A stretch of 64,000 bases of DNA from Rosellinia necatrix (GCA_021209875.1 JAGYVD010000009.1:2480001-2544000); one strand, 5' to 3'. Counted from the first letter of the stretch, positions 31,228-43,960 are shown. The notes: generated by a model not told the origin, from the letters alone. Numbers and translations are program-made.

Positions 31228-32299
31228 TCTCTTCGTTCAGTTGTCCTCTGGATATACATAGACGGTCACAGTAGCAACAAGGGAACGGCACGGAGACACA
31301 ATGCATTTCGATGGCGTTCAAGGCGTAAGTAAACAGAAGTGTGTCAGACCAACCCGAGCAATCATTCGTGTTTAGCAATGGTTTCCATCTAGGGTCACGG
31401 CGTTTTGATATTGCAGTTATATTTCAACACCCGACCGATATTATGCGGGACAGGGAGCAGTCACCCAGTCCATATAACTGCATGGTGGAGAATCCCACAT
31501 TCTACATACCAATAGGGTACCCGCGCAGCGTAATATAGCATGTATTCTGGGGGGAGCGTGAGCCTATCTCGGGTCGCTTTCGGTACGAGGCCGTTGCTAG
31601 AGGTGCAGGTGAAGTCTGCTTGGGCTTAGCATCGAATACGGTACGTAATAGGGCCTAGAAAGCTGGCCAAGAAATGCTTCTACGCTATAAATGCTATCTA
31701 TTAGCTGAAGAGACAAACCAGTGCCAAGTATTCCTCCACCAGTGGCCTACTGCTGTTACACGCAGGTGGTAGGCAGGACGAATTCGGTGGTCTGAATGTC
31801 GGGGTTATAGAAGGGGAAGGGAAAGGGAAGTTGAGTGGTGGAGCCCTGACCCTTGTAGAACCCAATCATTATAATAACTATAGAAGGCATTCCCCCCCCC
31901 TCACCCATAGCCACACTCCCATGCCGGGCCTGAAGAGATCACCGACATCTTTGATGACGGACCTCAACCCCAGGGCACATATAGGCACAGGATAGGCCAC
32001 ACTTATCGACATAGAGCTTAGAGTACGTAGTCGCACAATATCCGCTCAAGCGAACTCTTTTTTCTGCAGCCCGCAGTTCACCAACCGGCTTATCTACCGA
32101 ATACCACTGAATTAAGACTTAAGCTCATAGTCGTATAAGGTCGTTTCGATGCACGCTATCTATGGCGAGCTGCGAGTCCGCTTCGACGAATATAGTATCA
32201 ATATACAGAGATAGTATATAAAGAAAGGGGTCCCATGATGCCGAACTGATGGGCCTTGTCAGCCTAAAAACGAACATCACGTCGACACCGGCCAACTTC
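31228..32299. other. Intergenic, no gene seen
   Basis: Downstream of SEN1 I find only short frames, a C-rich run near 31890 and no recognisable gene. The 3' untranslated region of SEN1 occupies the left part. Confidence 0.55.
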
Positions 32300-34285
32300 T
32301 CAACGGCTCCAAAACAATACCAGCCGATCAAAGAAAGCCTCTTGTTCATCTTTTCTGAGTGGAAGAGAATTATTGAGGTGTTCCACAGCGTATGATTCGG
32401 CTGCTTGCTCAAGCCGTTCAACCTCCTCTAGGTCGGGAGCATCGATGAGCTTTAGGATGGTCGAGAGTTTCCAGCGCGTTCGAGCGATCGGCCCACCCAT
32501 ATCCAGACAGCCTTGATTTGTCGATCGTTCATATATTGTCTCTGAACATTTGCAGGCGAAAGGGGGCTTACGATCCGTAGCGACAGAGAATTCTGACGCT
32601 TGGACGTGCCGCTGTCGGTGGTAGCGCTGACTGAACGGTTTTCGTGGAAGCTCGAAAATGGCTCAGGTACTTTTCATAAACTGACCAATTCTCAGGCCGG
32701 CGGCCCATGTATACTTTCGAAATCGGCGGCAAAATTTTGTACAAGCCCTCTAGCACATGTAAAATTGCTGCTTGATATCGATCTGGAGAACTCTGCACGC
32801 GTATGCGCATCGCTGATTGAAAATATTGGTGTATACATATAGAAGAGTAATCCTCCGATATGGTGACTACTTAGTGAATGTTAGATAAGACTTTCGATGG
32901 TGTTGTGGAATTCGAGTTCTTTCGCGGAAGGTTGTGCCCCTTAGCTTGAGAGAATTTCTGTAGGAATAACGTCCCCGTCGGAAAAAAAAAAAAAGAGCGT
33001 CTAATAGTGCTGTGGCTGACAGCAAAAGTGAATCGAGAGACATGTCCCAGATATACTGGAGTGTTTTTGATGTGCCTAAGCGATTTGAATTTTCAAGCCC
33101 TACAAGCCGCTGAGCATAGAATTAGGAATCTCGTGAGCGTCATTCTCTTCCTTCTCATATAAGATGCCCTGACTTTTGGGTCCATTAGAAACCCATTATA
33201 AGTATTGTCTGGTTCATTGATTGCCTCATTTTCCTCATGGTTAAAGGCAGTACTAGGCCTAATAATAGAAATGATCAAACTGGTGCTATCAGAGACATCA
33301 AATTAAGGGAGTTGAATACCGTGTCCCACGCAGTCCTTTTTCGCAGCTTGACGGCTTCGGCTTGTGACGGGGATGCATCCCCCTGAAGTTGCAGGCCAGA
33401 ACGGTCTGATGACAGGTAAGTCATCAGCGCCATCACAGGCCAAGAATCAATTTGACTCCGTCGGCTCACAATTCGTCATTAGCTAGATTAGCAAGTCAAG
33501 AAAGCTCAACTGAAAGATGCATACATACCTGTGTGTCGGAGCCAATGTTTCAGAGCTTCACAGCAGTAATTTGTGTTGTTTTGAGTACTCGCAAAACCGC
33601 CGCTTCGGTGATCAGAGTGAATTGATCGTTTAGGTTATCCTTTAAGTTTGCATGTAACAAAAGATGATCTAATATTTGCGGATATTGCGATAAAGGTAAC
33701 TCAACAGCAACTTGGGTTTTCTCAATCGCTCCGAGTTCGTGTATCGCAAATGATCTAGCACGGCTCGCATCTGGAGTAAGGACTTTCATATTAGCCAGCA
33801 TAGCCTCTTAGCCGAAGAAGCGATCGTTCTTAGCCACCTGAAATAAGAAATGGTACGGTATTGGAGGGTAGACCGAGTTCAAAGAATGATTTGTCGAAGA
33901 GATTAACACGCCGTGGAGCTCTTCGCGTCGTAGCTCGCCTGCAGCCATATTCGCAGTATGTATAGTTTCCTCGGTCTGTTGCTTGATAGCCGGTTCACTT
34001 TCGTCGAACTTGGTCTGAAATGATGATAAGATGGTTGATCGCAGTTTATTCAATATCAGAATGGGTTACTTTTATTAATACAAGTAGGGCGAACAAACTT
34101 GGTGAAGACTCTCTCAAATATATTATAGCTTCAACTAGACGGGGCAAGTATTCGAGGAATGTCTGTATAATGGCTTCCGAAAGCTCGTCAAACTTTACAG
34201 TAACTCTAAGAAATGTTGTGACTACAATATCTTCTGATTTACCACCGGCGTCCTGGAAGTTTTCATCAACGCGATGATACTCCTT
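32300..34285 (-). pseudogene. Decayed NLR-type gene (N-terminal helical domain, NB-ARC P-loop, TPR tail)
   Basis: Fragments in several frames on the minus strand line up in the order expected for a fungal NB-ARC/TPR protein of the type used in self/non-self recognition. Near 34285-34000 a helical N-terminal segment contains LPRLVEAIIYLRESSPSLFALL. At 33850-33800 the linker FQVAKNDRFFG meets a TAA stop where such proteins read FFGRE. At about 33750 a damaged P-loop reads FAIHELGAIEKTQVAVEL in place of a GLGGxGKTQ core. At 32500-32300 the tail ends in DRLVLFWSR, like many fungal TPR proteins. Gly-to-Glu and stop changes fit C-to-T damage on the opposite strand. The middle part is too degraded to assign. 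Confidence 0.65.
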
Positions 34286-35382
34286 TTAGCCATTGGGGTC
34301 ATCGTCAGATTAAGACTCAGCACGAAGAACGAGATCGCCACGAGCTCCGTTTTCATTACGGGGGGTTATAAGTACCGAAACCACCGCCCTACGTTTTCGC
34401 AACAACAACAACAACAAAAGGATACGGGCGCGATCATGTAAGTAGCCAACCCGCCGGTCTCAAAGCTAGCACAGCTCACCTTGAGCCGACAACGAATTCA
34501 GCATCAGTGTGCACCTCCGGGCCGACGATGCCAGCTACCGCACGGCCTTCGACCGCTCCTATCAGGACCACAAGTTCGACTACATATACGTGCACTTAGA
34601 CTACAACCCATTGCCGCGTGGCGGACGCGGGCGGCAACGCCACGCATATGTGCATATGCTCGACGCCACCACGACGCCGCCACCCACCAGCTAGAGCAGG
34701 TACGACGCCACCACTTATCGGCCGGAACAGGTACGACGCGATCCAGTCCGAAGTTTTGAGGCCGTGGTACTTCGTAGATGGTACACCCAATGCACCCGGC
34801 TTGTCCTACTTCCTGTTGAGGGTGGGTATTCGAAGCACTCCCCACGACGAAATAACCTATTGCTACTACCGATTATTCATGCCAACAAAGGGACCCGGCG
34901 ACTTGCACGTAATGAGAAGGTCTATACTAGGTTGCGCTAGGGGCGAGGTGGCCAGGGGCGATGGCGATAGGCGTACTTCAGGCTTGGCTCTCCAAAAACC
35001 TGGCTGGCCGACATGATTGCAGCATCGCGGTTGTCCAGACCGAGATGGAAGGGCTCTACATAGCGATCTGCCCCTCCTCACGTCAGTCACGGGCGGGGGA
35101 GCGCGGGATGCCACGGCTTGGCTTGCTTGCGAATATGCAGAGGGATCGTCTCGTCGGCCAATCTACGGTGTGGTGCTGGGCTCGGTCGAACTGCTCACCG
35201 AGGAGCTTTGCTGGCTTTTGCTGGCTTTTGCCGGCTTCAAGACAGACATGTTGGCACTGTACACTTCCAACACCACACCACCACTTTTATGCTTTTTTAT
35301 GCTTTTATGGATCGCCAACGCAGCTGATCCTCACGCCGTGAGCGTGCATCACAAAAGCAGGCGACCAATCGCATTCCTATAA
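34274..35382 (+). other. GC-rich island with possible orphan gene
   Basis: This stretch is far more GC-rich than its flanks. A plausible two-exon frame, 34274-34437 and 34502-34694, encodes about 118 aa. It has a hydrophobic N-terminus (MILLLAIGVIVRLRL), a six-Gln run encoded by a CAA array, then SVHLRADDASYRTAFDRS and HKFDYIYVHLDYN. Further long open stretches in other frames run to about 35382, including one with LGSVELLTEELCWLLLAFAGF. I recognise no family. It may be a real lineage-specific gene with more introns, or a fragment of transferred or decayed DNA. Confidence 0.3.
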
Positions 35383-36087
35383 CCAACCTATAGTTACCCT
35401 GGCGCTCCATCCAAAGCTGCGATGTAACGGTCACGTTGAACAGTGCGATGCTGCCTCGCTGCTTGCTGCCAGGCGGCTCTTCCGACGCTCGGGTATTCAT
35501 GCAAGATCATCTGTAGTTGCTTACGTCCTGCATGATACATCGGGTAACAAGTGATCTCGTTGGCTGTTGTGATGTAGGGCCTATATGACGCCATCTCAAT
35601 ACGGCGTGTCGGATGAGACCGGAGGCTGACCTGCATATGTCCGATTCCCAAAGCGGCCGACCCTGGCCACATCGCTCACTGACTTACAGCGACATCGCAA
35701 TCATGTATAGGTTGTGTCATCTCCTGACAAAGCCGCTTGCACCGTCAGGGCTGGCAACACACGAAAGGATAAATATTTAATAACTAGGAATGGCTAATGA
35801 GGTTAAATATAATATATAACTAATTAGCTAGCTTAAAAAAAAAAGCAAAGCTCAAAATGTGGTGATTTTCAATATGATCTAGTGTAGTGATAGTAGGTTT
35901 TCAGTAAGTCTTTTCCGGCCTTCGATTGGCTGATCCTATGCCTTGACCTACATTATAACACCTGGGTTTTCAACCAGAGTGGACAGAACGGTAAGGTCTC
36001 GTTTTGTGGCATCGCATTGTTTCCCCCCCCATCAACTCATCAACTTTGCTTGTTTCCTATTTTCTCGCTTGCTGCCCGAACGCCAAG
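35383..36087. other. Intergenic upstream of the MFS gene
   Basis: The stretch is AT-rich around 35765-35870 (decayed). The right-hand part, with a pyrimidine-rich CATTGTTTCCCCCCCC segment near 36020, should be the promoter and leader of the MFS gene. No gene is supported. Confidence 0.5.
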
Positions 36088-37834
36088 ATGATGGACAGCA
36101 CCTATACCAGCGAAAAGGATGGCACTATAACCCCGGACAACACCACACAACAGCACGTGACAAAGCCCGAGTATCCCCCCAAAGACAAGGGCACGAAAGC
36201 CTGGCTGTTTCTCATCGGCGCGTCAATTGTGGAAATTACAGCCTGGGGTGAGTGATTCTTTCTTCCGTTCTGGTTCTAGATCACGAGCTTTGGACTGACA
36301 TGAGGTCGTTGTGCCAGGCTTCCCATTTGCATATGGCGTTTTCCGAGAGTATTTCTTTACCCATCCTCCGTTTGAAGGCGCAGACATCGTCTCGACTGGC
36401 GGTTTGCTGGCCAATGTAAGGAAGGACCTTGATTTTAGGGCAACGAGTGATGCATTCACCCCAACTAACGCGCAATTGCAGGGCGTCCTACAAATATGCG
36501 TACCCGTCGTGATCTACGTGTTGAATTACCTTCCGCGCCAAAGGAAAAATGCCATGTGGCTCGGGTGTTTCTTCTGCACCATTAGTCCAATCTCCGCCGC
36601 ATTCACAACCTCAGTAAGTGTCCACATTCCCGAAACGAGCTTCAGAACGAAAATGCTGATCAGCGGGTTCGCCTGCTAGCCGGCGGTCCTGGTCGTGCTG
36701 CTCGGCCCATTATACGGCATAGGGGCAGGACTGCTCTTCGCCCCTTCCATGCACTTCATGGACGACTGGTTCCTGGAAAGGAAGAGTTTTGCATACGGCA
36801 TAATGTGAGGACCTCTTCTCCGTCGCGAGGTACCCGACGACGCGCCCGCCATGATATGCTGATGACGTTTTGATAGATGCGCTGCTGGTTCGGCGGCCGG
36901 CGCTGGCCTATCCCCCGTCTACGCCATCGCTCTACGCGCCTACGGTCACAAGGTGACTCTCATCGCGATGGGCCTCATCACGTTACTTGTGACTGCGGGT
37001 GGGCTGTGTCTCGTCCATCCTCGCACGCCACCTGAGAAAGCGCTGAAGCCAACTCGCGCCGACTTCGACTTCCTGCGCAAACCGCTCTTCCTGATCTTCT
37101 TGGCGGCCACTATTGTCCAGTCCTCATCCAACTACGGCCCCAACAATTACTTGCCGTCCATTGGCGCCGACTTCGGACTGACGAGCACGCAGGGCGCGCT
37201 TCTCGTGAGTCTTCTGAATATCGCGCAAGCGTTCGGGCAGCCCCTGCAAGGTGCCATTGCGTACGTGCCACGAGCCCCCCCCCTCCCCCCCTTCCCGGAT
37301 GACTGAAGCGTAGCAGGTTGCTAACGGCAGATTGTCAACAGGGATACCAAGGCGTCATTCTACACTTCGCTATTGATCAGCACATTGGGGGGCAGCGCAT
37401 CGTGCCTACTGATTTGGCCATTCGCCCGCAAGTTCTGGTCGCTGATTGTCTTCGCCGTTCTGTTCGGACTCTTCGTGCCGGGGTTTGCCGTGCTGCGCCC
37501 CCGGTTTGCCGCAGCGGTCATCGGGAAAGACGGGCGGCCGCCAATCCAACAGAGCTCGTGCGAGGGTGCGGAGGAGGTCAAGGCCGAAGCTGATGTGGCC
37601 AAACAGCGAAATAAATCCCTGCTGATTTTCGGAATTTTCACGGCTGCGCGTGGAATAGCCGTGGTCGCAGCAGGATTTGTCTCGGTGGCACTCGTCCACG
37701 AAGACTCCGAAGATCTAAGTGGTTACGGCTTGGGGACCAGATGGCGTGGCCTCATCCTGTACACAGGTGTAACCCTGGGCGTCTCGTCGTTTGCGGCATT
37801 GGGCAGGCTGGTACCGCGCGACACCCGGGATTAG
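36088..37834 (+). CDS. MFS transporter, monocarboxylate (MCT)-like
   Basis: This is a plasma-membrane carrier of the fungal monocarboxylate-porter-like MFS group; the substrate is unknown. Six exons (36088-36247, 36318-36415, 36482-36613, 36680-36804, 36877-37260, 37342-37834) join in frame to give 463 aa. After a polar N-terminal tail comes KAWLFLIGASIVEITAWGFPFAYGVFREYF, quoted here in part, the usual first helix and loop of this group. Later segments include GPLYGIGAGLLFAPSMHF, CAAGSAAGAGLSPV and SSSNYGPNNYLPSIGADFGL. The family normally has 12 helices and the protein length fits. A large cytosolic loop lies between the two halves. It stands 1.75 kb upstream of a 2-oxoglutarate dioxygenase on the same strand, so a shared small pathway is possible but unproven. 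Confidence 0.88.
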
Positions 37835-39589
37835 TTGATTATCTAATATGCTCACTTGTACTTCGCTTATGAAAGACGCATCGATTGCAAACTAAATCAG
37901 GGTTACCGTCAACCCCACGGGGTTTGAACCAGTTTAAACTTGTGTGATTATGTAATTCATGCAACCAAATCCATCTTGCTGGACCAGGCCGCCAAGTATT
38001 TGTGCCCCTGTTGGGATGCTGGATGTATGGCTGCCCACAGTAATTAGTATGCACAACTTTGTAGAGAGTATCATCTAAGACTTGCTATTACGCAACCCTT
38101 GTATAAACAGATTTGTTTACTTATTTCAAAAGCTATTGTGGCTCGGTACCTTACTACCCTGAGTAGACTTTATTCTTAAGAGATAATCATTAAATGGCAT
38201 AAAGATTATTCAAAACTATGCCTTTTTGACGTTGTAAGCTGTTTAAAAATATATATAAAATTTAGATGACTGAAATATAAAATAAAATACGAGGTCCTAC
38301 ATGGGCCTAGAGCATCTAGAGTAATAAATAGGAGGTTATGGAGTGACCCACATACATTTGACATACTTCGTACCTGGGTACAATAATGAGCCTCCGAAGT
38401 GCCATGGTGTAATCAATCCATGACGAAAATCTGTACTAACTTTAAACAGTACCCCTGAAGTGCTTGGGTGGGGTTGAATTCAGTTTTCGGCAACCCGATT
38501 ACAATAGGCATATTATGTCATAGTCCCATCCACATAAGCTGCTGCAGACGGTCCAGTCTCCGACTTTGCGACTTGCGACGGTCGATCTTTCGATGGTGTC
38601 GTGGTATAGCGCTGCAGCACTGTTCCGCGACATTGTAGCCGTTACCGACAGTTCAGGACAAGTCTACTTTTCAAGTAGATATTTCTAATCATTAAAGCAA
38701 GGACACACGTCACATATTTTTGCCCAGAACCAGAATGGCAGCCTGAGTCATCATGGCCATTACTTCATACGTGGACACTCACTATTTACTAATCGTCAGA
38801 TGTCTTATCAAACAACACCCGCAGATCGATGCGATGTGGTTGGATACGTAGCACTGCCTACATATGTATATGTAAGCTAGGGTACATGCGAGGCTTACGG
38901 CGAACGTGCCATGACCAAACATGGCCAAAGTCCCTGGAAAAGGTTACACTCGGCGCCGCACACCGTCAGCAAATGGCATGCAGAAATGCGTACACGGGGA
39001 AGTCTTGCACCATTGCTTGATGCGAGCTGCTACAGTAGCCCGATCCATCGTGGCCACCTCACCACGCTTCCCGTCCGTCTTGGATGGATCCTTCCTGTAG
39101 CGGCAGCATGATTCATGCATCCGGATGATCTGGATCTCCTCGGGTTCTCCTTCAGACCCCGCTCTTCTATGCTCCGCGAGGACTTTCGTCACTTCGGAAC
39201 AGCGGTCAGCTATTTCATAGCCATGAGTATCTCGATGCTTGGCGGCTTTAAAGCCGTATTAACTTCTCTAGAGTATTACCGGCCCGTTGGCCTGAGCCCA
39301 AGCGCAGAAAGAGTCTGGACAATCCCCGAAGACAGACCGGGTTTCGGGCAACAAACGGCTGCAGTTCGGCCAAAGTAGAGATTGTTGAACGGCTGGCGAA
39401 TTTGGCCAGAGTCGGGGCAGGCTTGCCGTGATCGGAGGCGTGCCTATAACTACTGACAGACCTGCACGACGATGTGTGCTTCAAGCTGCTAAACCGTTCA
39501 GCAACCAAGCATTGACATCTTCAAACATTCTCATCACTTGAGTTCAAACTGAATTCTCACGAACACAGTTTCGCCCTTGACTCGTCATC
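37835..39589. other. Intergenic, AT-rich in part
   Basis: No gene is supported. The stretch 38100-38340 is AT-rich with ATATATAA and TTTAAA runs. Just before 39589 lies the presumed promoter and leader of the dioxygenase gene. Confidence 0.55.
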
Positions 39590-40804
39590 ATGAGTGCCAT
39601 TCACGTGAACGCCGCCGACCCTGCTGGTGGAAGCTCGAAAGTAGCCCCTATCTCTCTTATCAGCTACGACAAGTTGCTCAAGAAGGATGCGGCAGAGGCT
39701 GCCCGTCTTTTCACTGCGTGCGCAGATTGGGGCTTTTTCTACCTGGATCTCGCTGGGGCCAACTCAAATGGCTATATTGAAAACATAGATCGCCTGTTTG
39801 ACGGGAGCAAAGCATACTTTGCTCAGACGACCGAAGAGAAGATGCAGGATACCAGGAAGGAAATTGACGTCTACAACATCTGCGGGTAAGCCATCACGCT
39901 CGAGAGCTAGAGGGATTTCAATGGCTAACAATATGCGTCAGATTTAAACCCATGGGTGCTCAGGGGCTGGATTCGGGTAACATGCAGCAAAAGAAGAACG
40001 GATCGGAAAACCTACGAGTGCGCACCCTAGCCGAAATCAGATGCTGATTTGATGTAGTGTGGTATTCACTGACGATCACGAAACCAGGTTCCTGCGAACC
40101 TCATCCACCTGCCCGATCAACCTTCAAAGCTGTACTTCCCTGTCGGGATGAACCCCTACAAGGCCGAGTTCACCAGCTTCATCACCGATTCGTCCGGGAT
40201 GGCGAGACTGATCCTAGAGAACCTGTCCGATGTTTTGAAGCTCGAGGGCGACCAGCGCTTCGAGTCCTTCCACCCCATCGGAGAGTCGTCGACGTCGTCC
40301 GCGGTGGTGCAGCACTACCCGACCGCCGACCTGCCCCCCGACACAAGCGCGGGGCACTTCACACACACGGACACGGGCAGCATCACGGTGCTCTACAACA
40401 CGGAGTGGGGCCTGCAGGTGTTCTCGCCGGTGACGAGCGAGTGGGAGTACGTGCCGCCGCGCCCCGGGTGCGCCATCATCAACGTCGGCGACACGCTCAA
40501 GTTCCTCTCGGGGCTGCGTCTGCGCTCGAGCCTGCACCGCGTGGCGCCGCCGGCCGGCAGCTGGGGCTCGGGGTCGCGGTCCCGGTACGCGTGCATCTAC
40601 TTCCTCCGGGCGGCCGACAACGCCCGCTTCGTCGACATGGACGGCGTCGAGTGGACCGGCGCCCAATGGCTCAGCCAGAAGTTCGGCAGCTACAGGAAGC
40701 CCCACGAGGAGCAGGAGAAGACCACCATTTCCACCGGCCGGATGGGCTTTGCCGGGCTCTGGGAGCCCGAGAGCAACCTGCCGAGTGAGACTGTCGTTAG
40801 CTAG
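39590..40804 (+). CDS. 2-oxoglutarate/Fe(II)-dependent dioxygenase (isopenicillin N synthase-like)
   Basis: This is a non-heme iron oxygenase of the DIOX_N plus 2OG-FeII_Oxy type, typically acting on small-molecule substrates in the cytosol. Exons 39590-39885, 39942-40017 and 40088-40804 give 362 aa. The N-terminal domain has the usual AARLFTACADWGFFYLD pattern. The iron-binding triad is His217 and Asp219 (HTDTGS) with His274 (SSLHRVAPP). Arg290 in SRYACIYF occupies the 2-oxoglutarate-binding position, with Ala where RxS members have Ser. Exon 3 is strikingly GC-rich, creating a long open shadow frame. The start gives MSAIHVNAADPAGG. The substrate cannot be predicted. The neighbouring MCT-like transporter might supply or export a carboxylate, which is speculation. 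Confidence 0.92.
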
Positions 40805-43184
40805 GTTTTTGGGACAACTGGAATTGCGCCGAGAATTAAGCTGTCGTCCGGGGGTTCAGGGCTGCCTTGTAGTACCGCAAAGAAGTCTTTTGAACAGAAA
40901 TGAATAAAACCAAATCCACAACCAAAACACCACTCGTTATGGCTGCCGCTGCGGGTAATGTATATTCAAGGCGGATAGACGTGTGTTGGAGATACATTGG
41001 CAAGGTTGCTGGATGAAACATTCGGCAAAGAACATAGGTAATATAGCCACCAGGTTGCGATTCCATACTTGCTGCACATACCCCCAACCCCGGTAAATGC
41101 AGGAACTGGAGCCTGTCTACCATATAAGCCACGTTGAGGACGTGAAAGACTAGTGATTTAATTTCGCAAGTTCAGTTGAATACAGCATTGCATCAAACTT
41201 GCATATGAACATCTCCGGCCAATTCGCTTCCGGCAAGATAGTCACGCCGGCAGCTTGCGAGAGGCCACCTCCGCAAAATAGGAAAATACAGAACGGTCCT
41301 ATACAAGTTTGATGGGGTAGGTTTCCGGATAAGCGACTGTAGAATTGAAACCTCCAGTCAAAGGAAAAGTGTCCACATATTTTACAGATGAATATAAACC
41401 ACGTAGTTAGTCGATCCAATCAATCCAATGAGACTCGCCACCAGAAACTTCATGGATTCGAATCGAGCTAGGCATGGTTCAAGGAGAAAGATAAGATGAA
41501 AAATGCTCATGATTAATCATAGGAAAGTGATCTGAAAAACCTAGCTCATACCAGGTATACTATCAAAGACGGCTTCCCAACCAAGGACGGTGACGAGTTC
41601 CGGCTGGACATAATTGTTCTTATACATAGGGTTACTAATCGCCCGGCCTCTTGTATTTACGACAGGGTCAATTTTTTTTTTTTTAAGTATTGCTAGCAGA
41701 TAGAAACTTCAATCAAAGCCGCAGTTGGGACAATAATAATTGATTCATATAGTTCAACGAAGAAAAACACGAGAACGCAAATAATCTGTCCGTTATTCAG
41801 TGAAAAGAATGTTTCTTCGTGTAGGATGATAGCACCATCGAGTGTAGGTGAAGGGGCGTTGACGGGTCGTTCGGCAAGTGTCCAGTCTTCCTCCGTTTTT
41901 TCAACAGCTGGCTTTTTTTCGGCTGCAAAAACAATATTGGATCAAAGCCGTGAGCGAAACATGAAGTTGTTAGGGAATGAAAGCCGCTATACCTATAGAC
42001 AGATACCTTCTTCTCTAGTTTCCAAGATACAATCTGGGTGACAAAGTGCTACCTAAAATAGGGGTCCCCCCAGAGGTAAGTATTCAGGGGAAAGCCCGCC
42101 TGCGACTGCTCCTAAACATCTTATATCACCTACCCGATTTCGAGCGCTAGCTCATTAAAGGGGTGGAGGTTTATTAGTATTACCTACTACCATACTACCA
42201 TACCTAGGTCCCTAAATACTAAAACGAAAGAGTTCTGGAGAGATCTCCCCCGAGAATTCCCGACGTGTGCCTAGCCCCCAACTCTATTAACAATCCTCGA
42301 AGAGACCAAGTAGTTATTAGTGCAGTGCAAAGACGATCATCACAAACATCGTCGCGACCTTGGAAATACTTTAGGCGCACATAGCGCACACAGCACTAGT
42401 AAAATTGTAAAATTACTGAAGCGTTTTATATCAACCTATTGAGCTTCTTTCTCAGTATAAATTAGTGTATGGCGACCGCTGTTAAGGCCCCTGTATGACT
42501 GGCCTCTAGCGCCACGAGACTGGCGCTCTATCGATGCATGTGTAGATCTAGAGCCGAGCGACAACGTATGTTACCATGACAGCTAGAGGTGGTACTATGC
42601 GTTGGGCATGCAACCAACTTAAACCTTGGTCTAAAAAAAGGTTTGGTTCTGATCGATGCGAAGAGACCTCACGAGGTGTGACTCTAGACGTAGAGGTGAA
42701 CTTGATACTAAACTGAATTGACCTTCACCTAATTTGTTCCTATGTAGCTTTTTACAACCCACTGGCACCAGAAGGGGCTAAGCCTCGACGGAGCATTGAT
42801 TGTCTTGGTGTTGTGGTGTATCCGGAAAGCACAAGTGGAACAGGCGATCACCGTGATGAGGTATTTATACTTACCTATCTTCACTGTGATGGAACTATCA
42901 ATAACATAATTACTATTCAGTGGTTACCTTGATAACCCTACGTGAAGTATAGTAAGTGTTACAGCGTGGAAAAAATATGATCATTCAAAAATATCAGGCA
43001 GATAAATTATATAGCGATGTACTAGCTGCTTTATAAAGTAGCTCTGAAAACATATTTATATATATAAAAACTAAAAACTTTTTATTTAAATAATAAGCTT
43101 AAAAACTGATAATATTAAGCCTTATTTTATACTAAGCTATTTATTTATGACTCAGCTGCTACCTTATAATAACTAGACTTTACT
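40805..43184. other. Gene-poor region
   Basis: No supportable gene is found in these 2.4 kb. There is an ACCTAGGT/CTACCATACTACC-type repeat patch near 42180-42215 and a strongly AT-rich end from about 43000. Short frames at 40836-41132 and 41150-41419 (both -) show no family signature. Confidence 0.5.
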
Positions 43185-43960
43185 CTAGGCATTCTTCCCA
43201 TCACAAAAAGGCTCCCTAAGAAGGCTGTCGTTAACTAAAGCCCAGTTACCAGAACCTACCGCAAGCATCAAATCAATAACATCTCGAGCTACCTTTTCCC
43301 GTTGTTCCATATCATCCGTCCAATTTGAAAATCTTAAAAAACAGCATATATGGCCGCCAATATACAAAGCGATCTTTTTGCAGTCGATGTAGCCACCGCA
43401 AGCCCTATGCGGGGCAAGAAGAGAAACTGCAGCTCTCCGATTGGCAATAGAAGCTAGTCTATTGTCTGGGTGAAAGCGATCTTGCAGCCAAATTTCAGAG
43501 GCAAAGTGAGCTAAATCAACAAAAAGGGGTCCGCAAGTTGTAAATTCTCAGCCTATAACGCCAATCTGCGTCAAGTCACGTAGCTCGGCTCCTGTTTGGA
43601 ACTTCAAGAGGATATTTCCATACCTAAATAACATCATTTCAGTACTAGCTATTCGTAGTAGCATCAAAGTTATCAGACTCACCAGAACTCTCCCATGATG
43701 ATCGTCTCAAAGTTGTTCATTATCTCAAAACTTGTTTCCTGGATGAGACGTTCAAGAATGCGCTTTTCGTCAGCGCTGTACGCAACATTGCTGATGTCAC
43801 GCAAGTGCATTTATGTGATGTAGCCAATATAAAAGGGTCGAATGGCTCTCGGGAGGGGTAAAGTTGAAATGATTGATCATAAAGATGAGCAAGTTTCTCG
43901 TCCTCTAGGGATGATGTTGAAGAGCACTTCTTACCCCGCATCTGCTGATATTTGTCTCAT
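43185..43960 (-). pseudogene. Broken APH/choline-kinase-like phosphotransferase
   Basis: A decayed member of the fungal kinase-like phosphotransferase (APH) family. In order, the minus strand shows MNNFETIIMGEFW, an intron-like gap at about 43625-43685, YGNILLKFQTGAELRDLTQIGVIG, a TGA stop, then EFTTCGPLFVDLAHFASEIW and a C-terminal GGHICCFLRFSNWTDD segment. In intact relatives the stop and the residue before it read Asp-Trp in a DWE motif that binds metal. Here Trp is TGA and Asp is Gly, so the enzyme is dead. The upstream N-terminal lobe, beyond 43960, is interrupted by further stops. The changes are consistent with RIP-like mutation. Confidence 0.65.

Noticed and set aside
40057..40788. 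243-codon Arg/His-rich plus-strand frame overlapping the dioxygenase
   Set aside because: Frame-shifted reading of the GC-rich third exon. The dioxygenase frame holds the catalytic residues.
41430..41465. GGATTCGAATC as a tRNA B box
   Set aside because: No acceptor stem, A box or anticodon arm could be folded around it.
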